Source of the DNA: Halopelagius inordinatus
Lineage (GTDB): Archaea > Halobacteriota > Halobacteria > Halobacteriales > Haloferacaceae
Direction: 5' to 3'
Assembly: GCF_900113245.1 (NCBI RefSeq)
Contig: NZ_FOOQ01000002.1
Coordinates: 1 to 64,000, forward strand
DNA: 64,000 bases
Below the pieces are notes generated by a model, which saw nothing but the letters and a program-made list of their open reading frames with translations, was not told where the DNA came from and ran no database searches. Of this stretch, positions 52,301 to 60,479 are shown one piece after another. The translations under genes and the position numbers were made by a program. Within the stretch, counting starts at the first letter, position 1. Every line of letters starts with the position of its first letter.

Positions 52301-53620
52301 TCACAGGACGCCCGCCCACGCGACCAGTCCGGTGAGGAGTCCCGCCCCGACGAGGAGTCCGGCCGACCACCCGGTCACGCTACGGGCGAACGCTTTTGGT
52401 CCGGTCGCGGCGAGAATCACCTTCACGCCGACGCTCGCGGCCGTCGCCAACAGGATAGCGATGACCGCGGGCGCGGAGCCGATGGTCCCGCCCCGGTACA
52501 GAAGCACCGCCGTCGTCGTCGCGCCCGCAGAGGAGACGAATCCCGAGAGGAGGGCGCTGACGTACAGGCCGTACGTGCCGAACTCGCTCTGTGCGGCCGC
52601 GCCCACGACGAGGATGAACAGGAACATCGCGCCGAACGCCAGCGCGTTCTTGAGCGAGAAGGGGCTTTCGAGCGGGATATCGACGTGCGCCCGCCAGTCG
52701 GTGACGTACCACGCGGCGGCGACGCTCCCGACGACGAGTGCGCCGAGAGGAACGAAGACGCCGACGAGCGTCTGTCGCGGGAAGGTGAAGGCGAGTGCGA
52801 TGCCGAGGTTCCGAAGCGCCATCGCCGCGTCGGCGAGGAGGACGGCGGCGACGCCGTACATCCGAGCGTCGGGTTGCTGTTTGACGTGGTCGAGCATCGT
52901 CCCGACGACGGCCGACGAGGAGGCCAGACCGCCGAAAAAGCCCGTGACCGCGACGCCGCGACCCCCGTACTGCTGGACGACGGCGTAGTTGACGATGCCG
53001 ATTCCGGCGACGGTGACGACCATCAACCACGCGACGCGGGGTTCGAAATTCACGCCGAGAGCCGTCACCGACCCGGCGGGAAGCAACGGGTACGCGACGA
53101 ACGCGAGGATGGCGAACTCCGCCGTCGAGCGGAGTTCCTGCCGGTCGAGTCGCCCCGCGAGACTGTGGAGTTCGCGCTTCAACACGAGCAACAGAGAGGA
53201 GACGACGGCGACGGTGACGCCCGCGAGAACGTCGCCCGCGGCGACGAGGACGCCGACGCCGTACGCCGCCATCAGAGAGACCGACGTCGTCAAAGAGAGC
53301 GCGTCTTGGCCCTCCTTTCGGAGTCCTTGGATAGCCAAGAGGATACCCTGCACGACGACGAGGACGCCGCCGACGCCGAGAAGCACCGCTCCGAACGTCT
53401 CTTCGACGGCGACGAGAGTGAAGACGGCGGCGACGAGACTCGTCAGAGAGAACGTCCGGATGCCCGCAGTCTTCTCGGACCACTCCCGTTCGAGTCCGAG
53501 AAACAGACCCAACAGGGCCGCGAGGACGAGTCGAACCACGGGGTTGGCCAGTAACGGCGCCGTGCCGAGCGCTCCCGTCTGGAGGACGTCGGCCGAGAGA
53601 ACGGCGAGGGGCGGAGACAT
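52301..53620 (-). CDS. MgtC/SapB and DUF4010 domain membrane protein
   Basis: A 439-residue polytopic membrane protein with about twelve hydrophobic segments. The N-terminal 140 residues form the MgtC/SapB domain (LVLAALLGLFLGLEREWSEK, TAGIRTFSLTSLVAAVFTL); the rest is DUF4010 (STAEFAILAFVAYPLLPAGS, VAVTGFFGGLASSSAVVGTM, ALLSGFVSSAGATTTAVLLY). Such fusions are known in bacteria and archaea; MgtC proteins affect magnesium and membrane-potential homeostasis, but DUF4010 is uncharacterised. The repeated G-F-x-S-S-A/S-A/G patterns suggest an internal pseudo-repeat. Confidence 0.9.
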   Translation of the reverse strand: MSPPLAVLSADVLQTGALGTAPLLANPVVRLVLAALLGLFLGLEREWSEKTAGIRTFSLTSLVAAVFTLVAVEETFGAVLLGVGGVLVVVQGILLAIQGLRKEGQDALSLTTSVSLMAAYGVGVLVAAGDVLAGVTVAVVSSLLLVLKRELHSLAGRLDRQELRSTAEFAILAFVAYPLLPAGSVTALGVNFEPRVAWLMVVTVAGIGIVNYAVVQQYGGRGVAVTGFFGGLASSSAVVGTMLDHVKQQPDARMYGVAAVLLADAAMALRNLGIALAFTFPRQTLVGVFVPLGALVVGSVAAAWYVTDWRAHVDIPLESPFSLKNALAFGAMFLFILVVGAAAQSEFGTYGLYVSALLSGFVSSAGATTTAVLLYRGGTIGSAPAVIAILLATAASVGVKVILAATGPKAFARSVTGWSAGLLVGAGLLTGLVAWAGVL

Positions 53621-53721
53621 CGAGTCGATGTTGCACGAATCGTCACTTGAACCCGCTGGCTAGCTGCGTGACCAGTCAGTTCCTCGATAGACTTTTGCAC
53701 CGACGGTACCCGTACACGAAC

Positions 53722-55002
53722 ATGAATCTACTGGACATGGAACGGTCACGACTGGTGTGGTGGTCTCTGGGGGGACTGCTCGCCGCCGCCATCCTCTATG
53801 TCCTCTACTCGTTCGTCGGCACCGTCGTGTTCGGACTCTTCATCTACTACGCCACGCGACCCATCTACCGGCGACTCAGGAGGCGCGTCCACCCGCCGAG
53901 TGTCGCCGCCGCCGTCGCCCTCTTCGCTCTCGCCTTACCCGCGCTCTCTTTGGTCGCCTACGCAGTCGCCGTCGCGGCGGGCGAGGCGCTGAAACTGACG
54001 GACAGCGGGGTGTTCGACCTCTCGAACTACCCCATCACCACAGACCAGTTCTACCTGCTCGCCGACCCGAACACCCTCTTTTCGCTCGACTTCGCCGCCC
54101 TCTCGCCGGAGCAACTCCGCTCGGTCTTCGACTCGCTGAACTCCGCGGCCGGTACCGCCGCGTTCCTCGGCGTCGGCGCGGTTCACCTGTTCGTGATGGT
54201 CGCGCTGGCGTTTTACCTCCTGCGCGACGACCACCGCCTCGCGAAGTGGACGCGAACCCGATTCGCCGACGATAGGGGCGTCTTCGAGGCGTACGCGAGG
54301 GCCGTCGACCGAGACTTCCACAACATCTTCTTCGGGAACATCCTCAACGCGGTGCTGACGGGGACAATCGGCGTCATCGCCTACACCGGCTTGAACATGG
54401 TCGCACCCGCGGGCGTCGCAATTCCTGCGGCCGCACTCGTCGGTCTGTTGGCGGGCGCGGCGAGTCTCGTCCCCGTCGTCGGCATGAAACTCGTCTACGT
54501 CCCCGTCGCGGCGTACGTCGCACTCACGGCGTACCTCTCTGACCCCGGGACGCTCTGGTTCGTCTTCGTCTTCGTCGCCGTCTCGTTCGTCGTCGTCGAT
54601 ACCATCCCCGACCTGGTTCTCAGACCGTACGTCTCGGGCCGGTCGCTCCACGTCGGTGCGGTGATGATAGCGTACACGCTCGGCCCCTTCATGTTCGGCT
54701 GGTACGGTATCTTCCTCATGCCGATTCTGCTCGTTCTCGCCGTGAACTTCGCGAAGTTCGTCCTCCCGGAACTCCTCGGCGGGACGCCCATCGAACCGTA
54801 CGCCGTCGACCCGGCGGCGGAGGGACTGGTCGAACCGCTCTCGGGCGCGGACGCCGAACTCGTCGCAGACGCCGTCGGTGCCGACGACGCCGCGGGTGAA
54901 AGCCCTCACGCGGGAGTGGAAAAAGAGTCCCAGAGGGCCGCCGGAGACGACAGAGAGCGCTTGGACGCGCCGGGCGACGACGAGGGTCCGACGCCGTCGT
55001 GA
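53722..55002 (+). CDS. AI-2E family transporter (TqsA/PerM-like permease)
   Basis: A 426-residue permease of the AI-2E transporter family. Hydrophobic pairs at each end flank a soluble middle; key segments are VFGLFIYYATRPIYRRLRRR, AVHLFVMVALAFYLLRDDHR, FHNIFFGNILNAVLTGTIGV, LVGLLAGAASLVPVVGMKLV and VVDTIPDLVLRPYVSGRSLH. The last 55 residues are an acidic polar tail. In bacteria members export autoinducer-2 or act as Na+/H+ antiporters; the haloarchaeal role is unknown. ATG 53722 is chosen. Divergent from the MgtC-like gene. Confidence 0.88.
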   Translation: MNLLDMERSRLVWWSLGGLLAAAILYVLYSFVGTVVFGLFIYYATRPIYRRLRRRVHPPSVAAAVALFALALPALSLVAYAVAVAAGEALKLTDSGVFDLSNYPITTDQFYLLADPNTLFSLDFAALSPEQLRSVFDSLNSAAGTAAFLGVGAVHLFVMVALAFYLLRDDHRLAKWTRTRFADDRGVFEAYARAVDRDFHNIFFGNILNAVLTGTIGVIAYTGLNMVAPAGVAIPAAALVGLLAGAASLVPVVGMKLVYVPVAAYVALTAYLSDPGTLWFVFVFVAVSFVVVDTIPDLVLRPYVSGRSLHVGAVMIAYTLGPFMFGWYGIFLMPILLVLAVNFAKFVLPELLGGTPIEPYAVDPAAEGLVEPLSGADAELVADAVGADDAAGESPHAGVEKESQRAAGDDRERLDAPGDDEGPTPS

Positions 55003-55095
55003 CCGACGCCACGGATTCCAGCGGTGCCGTTGCTCTCTGTTCGCTGTCGCTTCGGGGAACCACTCGGTCGAAGGCGGGCGTTCGTTCCGAACCGT

Positions 55096-55392
55096 TCAGA
55101 CGCTGATTCCGTCGTACTGGATGTCGATGTAGTTCGATTCCCACTCCTTGCGGGCCTTTATCTCGCGGCGGCCGCGGCGAGTGAGGGTGTAGTAGTTCGT
55201 TCGACGGTCACGTTGGCCCTTGTCGACGAGTCCCTTCTCGACGAGAGTGTCGAGGTTGGGGTAGAGTCGGCCGTGGTGTATCTCCTTTTCGTAGTACTCT
55301 TCTAGCTCCTCTTTGATGGCCAGTCCGTGGGGTTCGTCGAGTCCCGCAATCACGTACAGCAAGTCACGCTGGAATCCTGTCAAGTCGTACAT
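55096..55392 (-). CDS. PadR-family transcription regulator
   Basis: A 98-residue winged-helix regulator: LTGFQRDLLYVIAGLDEPHG, AIKEELEEYYEKEIHHGRLY with the recognition helix, PNLDTLVEKGLVDKGQRDRR and TNYYTLTRRGRREIKARKEW. Short haloarchaeal PadR proteins of this kind usually act as autoregulated repressors. A palindrome at 55402-55418 lies between the TATA-like box (about 55427-55433) and the start codon, which fits autorepression. The AI-2E permease gene ends nearby, convergent, and may or may not be a target. Confidence 0.92.
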   Translation of the reverse strand: MYDLTGFQRDLLYVIAGLDEPHGLAIKEELEEYYEKEIHHGRLYPNLDTLVEKGLVDKGQRDRRTNYYTLTRRGRREIKARKEWESNYIDIQYDGISV

Positions 55393-55401
55393 CGGTAAAT
55401 T

Positions 55402-55418
55402 CAGTTAGTATGTTACTG
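55402..55418. promoter_or_regulatory. Candidate PadR operator palindrome
   Basis: CAGTTAGTATGTTACTG: the six-base arms CAGTTA and TTACTG form an imperfect inverted repeat around GTATG. It overlaps the expected transcription start of the padR gene, ten bases upstream of the start codon and about ten downstream of its TATA-like block GGTTGAAATAAAC (55422-55434, plus strand). Confidence 0.45.
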
Positions 55419-55632
55419 TGTGGTTGAAATAAACATATCGGACTAGATGTTCGGCAACTGCGGGAAGCACCGCTGTCTCGGTCAGTATCGATGCCGTCAC
55501 CGGTGTGACACCACGTACACCGCCGTTCGACGGACGGTCCGAGCCCCGGACCGAACTGTCTCCGAACTAACTAGACGCCTCGGACCGGCGGGCGGTGCAT
55601 GACTTATACCCCCTCGGTGCGTCTTCGCGGGT

Positions 55633-55923
55633 ATGCCCGAAGAAGTACTCTTCGAGACGGAGTCGAAGCACAGTCGCGACGAGATCGCCGCCTACCTCCG
55701 GTCCGTGGCCGACAGACTCGACGACGACGGGAACATCTCGCTTCGGTCCGGCAGCGAATCGCTCGATATGTCGGTTCCGGGCTCTCTCACGTTCGAGGTC
55801 AAAGCCGAACGCGAGACGTCGGGCGGGGCGTCGGCGGACGAACTCAGCATCGAGTTCGAACTGGAGTGGGACGAAGGCGCGGACGGCGACGGGTCCGGAA
55901 GCGGCGAACTGAGTATCGAGTGA
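55633..55923 (+). CDS. Amphi-Trp domain protein
   Basis: A 96-residue acidic protein with the amphi-Trp domain: EVLFETESKHSRDEIAAYLR, SVADRLDDDGNISLRSGSES, LTFEVKAERETSGG and LSIEFELEWDEGADGDGSGS. The domain is a small beta sheet named for its conserved Trp (here in ELEWDE). Function unknown, common in haloarchaea. The upstream spacer (55393-55632) holds the divergent padR promoter on the left and little else; TGACTTATACCCC (about 55600) is its probable TATA region. Confidence 0.88.
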   Translation: MPEEVLFETESKHSRDEIAAYLRSVADRLDDDGNISLRSGSESLDMSVPGSLTFEVKAERETSGGASADELSIEFELEWDEGADGDGSGSGELSIE

Positions 55924-56019
55924 ACGCCGCGACGGCGGGGCGTCTGAATGTCTGAGACGGACGCGAGGCTCACCCGGTCGAATCGAGACGAAAAGAACGC
56001 ATCGCTCGTCGGTGTCGTA

Positions 56020-56117
56020 TCGTCGAAAGGAAGCAAGCCACGCGGAAAAACCGCGTGGTGCTTGCCGCCCTGAATTGGTCCCCGCTGACGCTTCGGCCCT
56101 CCAAAGCGAAGCGTCGA
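56020..56117 (-). ncRNA. Candidate structured RNA with two hairpins (or remnant of an IS200/IS605-type end)
   Basis: Read on the minus strand, a TATA box at 56146-56140 predicts transcription from about 56117. The first element is a perfect 9-bp stem GACGCTTCG/CGAAGCGTC (56107-56115 with 56087-56095) closed by an 11-base loop. After about 21 unpaired bases comes a second stem of 13 bp with a 2-base bulge (56051-56065 with 56033-56045) closed by TTTTT. No gene frame is credible here and no tRNA cloverleaf fits. Possibilities are a small regulatory RNA, a guide RNA, or the structured end of a lost TnpB-type element. The function is unknown and the ends are estimates. Confidence 0.5.
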
Positions 56118-56139
56118 TAACGACTACCGGCCGATTGGG

Positions 56140-56146
56140 CTTAAAG
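56140..56146 (-). promoter_or_regulatory. TATA box for the hairpin element
   Basis: CTTTAAG on the minus strand (within GGTATCTTTAAGCCC), identical to the box of the ABC operon, about 26 bases upstream of the first hairpin arm. There is no protein gene downstream on this strand for 650 bases, which argues that its product is the RNA. Confidence 0.55.
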
Positions 56147-56221
56147 ATACCGACCGGCGACATCGTTTGTCAGTTTATCCCAGCCTCGCGACTGTCGAAC
56201 TGTCCGTTTGTCCGTCTCGGC

Positions 56222-56368
56222 TCACATGTGCTCTTCCTCCAAGACCCAGCCCAGAGCGCGTTTGTAGTGGGTGAAGAGCTCTCGAACGCCCTGGTGGCGC
56301 ATCTCCTCGGATTCTAACTGCTCTGTCAGGAACTCGTACTGCTCGCGAACGTCCTCCTCGGAGCGCAT
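56222..56368 (-). CDS. Small hypothetical protein, 48 residues
   Basis: A short helical protein: MRSEEDVREQYEFLTEQLES then EEMRHQGVRELFTHYKRALG and WVLEEEHM. It is charged, amphipathic and probably a helical hairpin. The residues and the codon usage (third-position G or C) are consistent with coding, and similar 45-50 residue proteins occur in haloarchaea. ATG 56368 is chosen; the longer frame to 56491 runs into the divergent gene's start. Role unknown. Confidence 0.65.
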   Translation of the reverse strand: MRSEEDVREQYEFLTEQLESEEMRHQGVRELFTHYKRALGWVLEEEHM

Positions 56369-56462
56369 GGTCGCCCGTAGGCGCGTTCGAGTCAAGAAGG
56401 TGGCGCGCGTCCGCCGCGGCGGGGGCGTCGGGCTTTTCACTCGGCGCGTCCCACCGATACGT

Positions 56463-57203
56463 ATGCGCATCCGGGGCCGCAGACGATGCAAAGACTGTCA
56501 CCGAGAGTGGGCGTACTACGACACGGGGAGCGTCACCTGTCCGGACTGCGGGAGTCTCCGGAGCGTCGGCATCGGCGACCGGAAGCGTCACACGGACGCC
56601 GCGGCGGAACTCGACCTCACGCCGCACCGAAACGCAATCGGCGGGTTCGACGAGGAGGCTTCGACCGGACGCCACGCGCTTCCGGCGGACGCGGCGGACG
56701 ACCTGAAGTCCGACCTCCGCGCGTACGTTCGCGAACGGGGGTTCGTGCGCGGCGGCGAACTCCGCGACGTGGACGACACCTACCTCGCGGCGAACGAACT
56801 CCTCCACGCGGCCGACGCCTACGCCCGACTCCGGGACGTGAGCGAGGACGAACACCTGTACGTCATCTCGCTTCTGCGCGGCGCGGACCGAGGGGAGCGT
56901 CCCGACCCGGCGGAGGTGCCGCCCTCTCTGACCGCCGCGCGCGGGTTGGCCTACGCGGAGACGCTCTCTGCGTTCCGGCGCGACTGTTCGCTCTGGCTCG
57001 ACGACAACCCCGACGCCGACGCGCGCCGGACGCTCGAAACGCTCGGCGACCACCTCACGCGGGTCGAAGCGCTCGAAGGCGACGTTCCGCTCCGAGAATC
57101 GGAGGCTCTCGTCCGCGCCGCGCGAGAACTCGCACGGTACGCTCGCGAGGGCGACGAGGCGGCGTTGGCCACCGCCCGCGACAGGCTCACCCGGCTTTCC
57201 TAA
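56463..57203 (+). CDS. DUF7117-like zinc-ribbon protein, haloarchaeal
   Basis: A 246-residue soluble protein that begins with a zinc ribbon, RRRCKDCHREWAYYDTGSVT then CPDCGSLRSVGIGDRK (CxxC ... CxxC). The remaining 200 residues are predicted all-helical: AADDLKSDLRAYVRERGFVR, LAANELLHAADAYARLRD, and RRTLETLGDHLTRVEALEGD. The C-terminal part resembles haloarchaeal proteins annotated as DUF7117. Function unknown; a nucleic-acid binding role is possible from the ribbon. The next gene starts 32 bases downstream on the same strand. Confidence 0.82.
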   Translation: MRIRGRRRCKDCHREWAYYDTGSVTCPDCGSLRSVGIGDRKRHTDAAAELDLTPHRNAIGGFDEEASTGRHALPADAADDLKSDLRAYVRERGFVRGGELRDVDDTYLAANELLHAADAYARLRDVSEDEHLYVISLLRGADRGERPDPAEVPPSLTAARGLAYAETLSAFRRDCSLWLDDNPDADARRTLETLGDHLTRVEALEGDVPLRESEALVRAARELARYAREGDEAALATARDRLTRLS

Positions 57204-57235
57204 CCTCTTTTGCCCGCCGGGACGCGTCTCGACCG

Positions 57236-57466
57236 ATGGCCGACCGATTCGACCAACACGCGGTCCGTCACCGGATGAAACTGCTCCGAGACACCGGCGA
57301 GACGACGCTGTACGAGAACAGAGACGACGTCGCCTGCCCGGCCTGCGGCGACCCGTTCGACCGCGTTCTCCTCACGGAACGCGACGCGCACAGTTTCGAC
57401 CTCGACGGCGGAACGCTCTGCGTGACGCGCGAGGAGGGTCGGTTGGTCGTGTCGATGCACCGGTAG
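57236..57466 (+). CDS. Small zinc-knuckle protein, flagella-cluster-like
   Basis: A 76-residue protein with a helical N-terminus DQHAVRHRMKLLRDTGETTL, one CPACG knuckle (VACPACGDPFDRVLLTERDA) and a lone Cys in GTLCVTREEGRLVVSMHR. The order is that of haloarchaeal proteins annotated as flagella cluster or DUF7385 proteins, though no archaellum genes are nearby. It follows the DUF7117-like gene and likely belongs to the same transcript. Confidence 0.8.
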   Translation: MADRFDQHAVRHRMKLLRDTGETTLYENRDDVACPACGDPFDRVLLTERDAHSFDLDGGTLCVTREEGRLVVSMHR

Positions 57467-57501
57467 TCCGCGGTTCGTCCGGTTTGCGAGTTCCGCCGCG
57501 G

Positions 57502-58395
57502 TCAGGGCAGGTCCACGTCCACGTCCGCGGCTTCTCCGGCGGATTTGACCGTGTTCCAGAGCAACATCGCGCGCGTCATCGGGCCGACGCCGCCGGGGAC
57601 GGGCGTGATGGCGCTCGCTTTCTCTTCTGCGGAGTCGTACTCCACGTCGCCGACGAGTTCGTAGCCCTTCTCCGTGTCCGCGTCGACGCGGTTGATGCCC
57701 ACGTCGACGACGACGACGCCCGCAGAGAGCATCTCGCCGGTGACGAGTTCGGGGACGCCGCAGGCGGCGATGACGATATCGGCCTGTTTGGTCTTCGCCG
57801 CCAAGTCCTCGGTTCGAGAGTGACAGACCGTCACGGTGGCGTTGCCGCCCTCGGCCTTCTGGACGAGGAGGTTCGCCATCGGTTTGCCCACGATGTTCGA
57901 CCGGCCGACGACGACCACGTCTTTGCCCTCCGTGTCGACGTCCGCCGACTGGAGGAGCTTCTGGATACCGTGGGGCGTACACGGCTTGAACCGGGGGTTC
58001 CCGGCGACGAGGCGGCCGACGTTCTCGGGGTGAAAACCGTCGACGTCCTTCGCCGGGTCGATGCGCCGGAGCACTTCGCGTTCGTCGACGTGGTCCGGGA
58101 GGGGCATCTGGACGAGAACGCCGTGCACCGAGTCGTCCGCGTTCAGGTCGTCGACGAGTTCGTACAGTTCCTCGGCGGGCGCGTCGGGGTCGAGTTCGTA
58201 GTCGAGCGCCTCGATACCGACCTCCTCGCAGTCTCGCTGTTTCATCGAGACGTACGTCTGACTCGCGGGGTCGTCGCTCATCAGCACCGTCGCCAACCCG
58301 GGCGTCACGCCCGCCTCGGAGAGAGCGTCGATGGCATCTGTCAGACCCGCGCGCACGTCTTCGGCCACCGCGTTTCCGTCGATGATGTCGGTCAT
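57502..58395 (-). CDS. folD: Methylene-tetrahydrofolate dehydrogenase / methenyl-tetrahydrofolate cyclohydrolase
   Basis: Bifunctional one-carbon enzyme, 297 residues, interconverting methylene-, methenyl- and formyl-tetrahydrofolate. Signatures: GLATVLMSDDPASQTYVSMK with the catalytic Lys in the YVxxK motif, GVLVQMPLPDHVDEREVLRR, CTPHGIQKLLQ, the NADP site VVVGRSNIVGKPMANLLVQK, and PVPGGVGPMTRAMLLWNTVK. Normal length. Together with glyA (59229), folP and mptE in the window it shows a folate-based one-carbon system, as expected for haloarchaea, which use tetrahydrofolate. Confidence 0.96.
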   Translation of the reverse strand: MTDIIDGNAVAEDVRAGLTDAIDALSEAGVTPGLATVLMSDDPASQTYVSMKQRDCEEVGIEALDYELDPDAPAEELYELVDDLNADDSVHGVLVQMPLPDHVDEREVLRRIDPAKDVDGFHPENVGRLVAGNPRFKPCTPHGIQKLLQSADVDTEGKDVVVVGRSNIVGKPMANLLVQKAEGGNATVTVCHSRTEDLAAKTKQADIVIAACGVPELVTGEMLSAGVVVVDVGINRVDADTEKGYELVGDVEYDSAEEKASAITPVPGGVGPMTRAMLLWNTVKSAGEAADVDVDLP

Positions 58396-58493
58396 ACCTA
58401 CTTCGGCGTCCCCCGCACACTTCAAACTCGCGGATTCGTGCATACATGAGGGTCGAGAAATGGTTATATGAACACATACGTGTATACCGTGGC

Positions 58494-59141
58494 TCAACAG
58501 ACGTCGTCGGCGATGTCGGAGTCCGCCTCCGAGCCCTGTCTGACAGGCGTCGTCTCCTCCGTCTCCAGATTCACGACCATCGCCTGCCCGCCGAACCCGT
58601 GCGTTTGGTCGTGTCCGCGGACGACGAGGCAGGTGACGCCGTCGGGCACTCGGACGTTCTCTGAGCGAGTGAACTCGCGCGTCCCGTGGGAGTGGAGCAA
58701 GTCGCGGCGGACGAGTACCGTCCCGTCCGTCGTCTCTATCTGCCACCAGTCCGCGTACCCCGCCTCGCCGTCGTCGTCGTGATAGAGCGTCACGTCGAAC
58801 CGGTGGACGCCGTTCATGACTCGCCACTCGACGGCGACGACGTTCGCCTCCCGGAGGTCGAACTCGCGTTCGGGCGTCCCGGTTGCGGTGGCCGTTCCGT
58901 CGGTCACCGTTCCGTTGGTCGCCGTCTTGTTCGAGTGCGCCGAGTCGTTCGCCGTCCGTGTTCCCGTGACCGTCTCCGTCGGCGTCTCGGTGACGCTCAC
59001 CGCGGTCACGGTGTCGTCTACGGGCGTTCCGAACCCGCCCGGATTATCCGTTCCGGGCGTTCGGCGCTCCCTGTCGGAACACCCGGCGAGTGGAACGCCC
59101 GCGGCACCGAGAAGGGCGAGGAGGCGTCTCCGAGTCACCAT
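58494..59141 (-). CDS. Tat-type lipoprotein, function unknown
   Basis: A 215-residue secreted lipoprotein. The twin-arginine start VTRRRLLALLGAAGVPLAGC has its lipobox LAGC at residues 18-21, followed by a Thr/Asn-rich linker (TATGTPERE and similar) and a beta-rich C-terminal domain: VVAVEWRVMNGVHRFDVTLY, ADWWQIETTDGTVLVRRDLL and GVTCLVVRGHDQTHGFGGQA. No known domain is recognised. It is likely anchored outside the cell membrane. On the same strand between glyA and folD, but with spacers of about 90 bases on each side, and the TATA-like TTCATATAACC at about 58455-58465 serves folD, not this gene. Confidence 0.85.
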   Translation of the reverse strand: MVTRRRLLALLGAAGVPLAGCSDRERRTPGTDNPGGFGTPVDDTVTAVSVTETPTETVTGTRTANDSAHSNKTATNGTVTDGTATATGTPEREFDLREANVVAVEWRVMNGVHRFDVTLYHDDDGEAGYADWWQIETTDGTVLVRRDLLHSHGTREFTRSENVRVPDGVTCLVVRGHDQTHGFGGQAMVVNLETEETTPVRQGSEADSDIADDVC

Positions 59142-59228
59142 ACGTCGTCATCGGGCGGGTGCCGCAAAAAGTAGACGCGGCGCGTCAGTCCGTGCGAACG
59201 AGAGATAGCGCGAAGCGCCGAACGGGGG

Positions 59229-60479
59229 TTACTCCTCGTACAGGGGGTGGTCGTCGCAGAGTTCCTGCACCCTGTCTGCCACCTCGGAGACGACGGCGTC
59301 GTCGTCGTAGTTGTCGATGACGCGGACGATGAGTTCGCCCACCTCGCGCGTCGCCTCCTCGTCGAACCCGCGAGTCGTCAGTGCGGGCGTGCCGGCGCGG
59401 ATACCGCTGGGGTTGAACGCCGAACGCGTCTCGCCGGGGACGGTGTTGGCGTTGAGGACGATGCCGGCGTCCTCCAGTGCCGACTCTACGTCCTTGCCGG
59501 TGGTATCTGGGTTCGAGGGCCGCAGGTCCACGAGGACGAGGTGGTTGTCGGTGCCGCCGGAGACGACTTCCAGCCCCTCCGCCTCGAACGTCTCCGCGAG
59601 GGCCTTCGCGTTGGCGACGGTCCGTTCAGCGTACTCCTCGAACTCCGGTCGAAGCGCCTCGCGGAAGCCGACGGCCTTGCCCGCGATGTTGTGCATGAGG
59701 GGGCCGCCCTGCCCGCCGGGGAAGACGGCTTTGTCGAGGGCGTCCGCGTGTTCTTCCGAGGACATGATGATGCCGCCGCGACCCGCGCGGATGGTCTTGT
59801 GCGTCGAACCAGTGACGAAGTCGGCGACGCCGACGGGCGAGGGGTGGACGCCCGCGGCGACGAGTCCGGTGATGTGTGCGATGTCTGCGAGGTGGTAGGC
59901 GTCCGCGTCGTCGGCCACGTCTTGGATGCGTTCCCACTCCACCGCCCGCGGGTACGCGGAGTACCCCGAGACGATGATGTCCGGGTCGAACTCCTCGGCC
60001 TTCTGTTCGAGGCTCTCGTAGTCGATGTAGCCCGTTTCGGGGTCGACCTTGTACTGTTCGACGTCGTACAGTTGACCCGTGAAGTTCGCGGGGTGGCCGT
60101 GGCTGAGGTGGCCGCCGTGGCTCAGTTCCAACGAGAGAATCTTATCGCCCGGTTCCAACATCGCGAGGTAGACGCCCATGTTCGCCTGCGTCCCCGAGTG
60201 CGGTTGCACGTTGACGTACTCCGCGCCCCACAGTTCCTTCGCGCGGTCGATAGCGAGGTTCTCGACCTCGTCGGCGTACTCACAGCCAGCGTAGTACCGA
60301 GAGCCGGGATACCCCTCGGCGTACTTGTTGGTCAGGGTGCTCCCTTGGGCTTCGAGAACCGCGCGACTGACGTGGTTCTCGCTCGCTATCATCGCGAGCG
60401 TGTTCCGTTGTCGCTCGTCTTCGCCCGACAGCGCATCTGCGACGGCGGGGTCGACGTCGCGGACGTGACTGTAATCCAT
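59229..60479 (-). CDS. glyA: Serine hydroxymethyltransferase
   Basis: Pyridoxal-phosphate enzyme converting serine and tetrahydrofolate to glycine and methylene-tetrahydrofolate. 416 residues. Motifs: RQRNTLAMIASENHVSRAVL, the block TNKYAEGYPGSRYYAGCEYA, VNVQPHSGTQANMGVYLAML, ADIAHITGLVAAGVHPSPVG, and the cofactor lysine in FVTGSTHKTIRAGRGGIIM. C-terminal EVADRVQELCDDHPLYEE is family-like. The upstream box ACTTATTG on the minus strand (about 60504-60512) is 26-30 bases before ATG 60479, indicating a leaderless transcript and supporting this start over the longer frame. Confidence 0.97.
   Translation of the reverse strand: MDYSHVRDVDPAVADALSGEDERQRNTLAMIASENHVSRAVLEAQGSTLTNKYAEGYPGSRYYAGCEYADEVENLAIDRAKELWGAEYVNVQPHSGTQANMGVYLAMLEPGDKILSLELSHGGHLSHGHPANFTGQLYDVEQYKVDPETGYIDYESLEQKAEEFDPDIIVSGYSAYPRAVEWERIQDVADDADAYHLADIAHITGLVAAGVHPSPVGVADFVTGSTHKTIRAGRGGIIMSSEEHADALDKAVFPGGQGGPLMHNIAGKAVGFREALRPEFEEYAERTVANAKALAETFEAEGLEVVSGGTDNHLVLVDLRPSNPDTTGKDVESALEDAGIVLNANTVPGETRSAFNPSGIRAGTPALTTRGFDEEATREVGELIVRVIDNYDDDAVVSEVADRVQELCDDHPLYEE

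Noticed and set aside
56033-56115. Two hairpins considered as part of a tRNA gene
   Set aside because: No acceptor stem, anticodon loop or TTCNA-type arm can be fitted.
55567-56163. Open frame on the minus strand across the amphi-Trp gene and the hairpin element
   Set aside because: It is antisense to a clear amphi-Trp gene and crosses two perfect hairpins; residues show no family. It might contain a relic of a transposase C-terminus, but I cannot support that.
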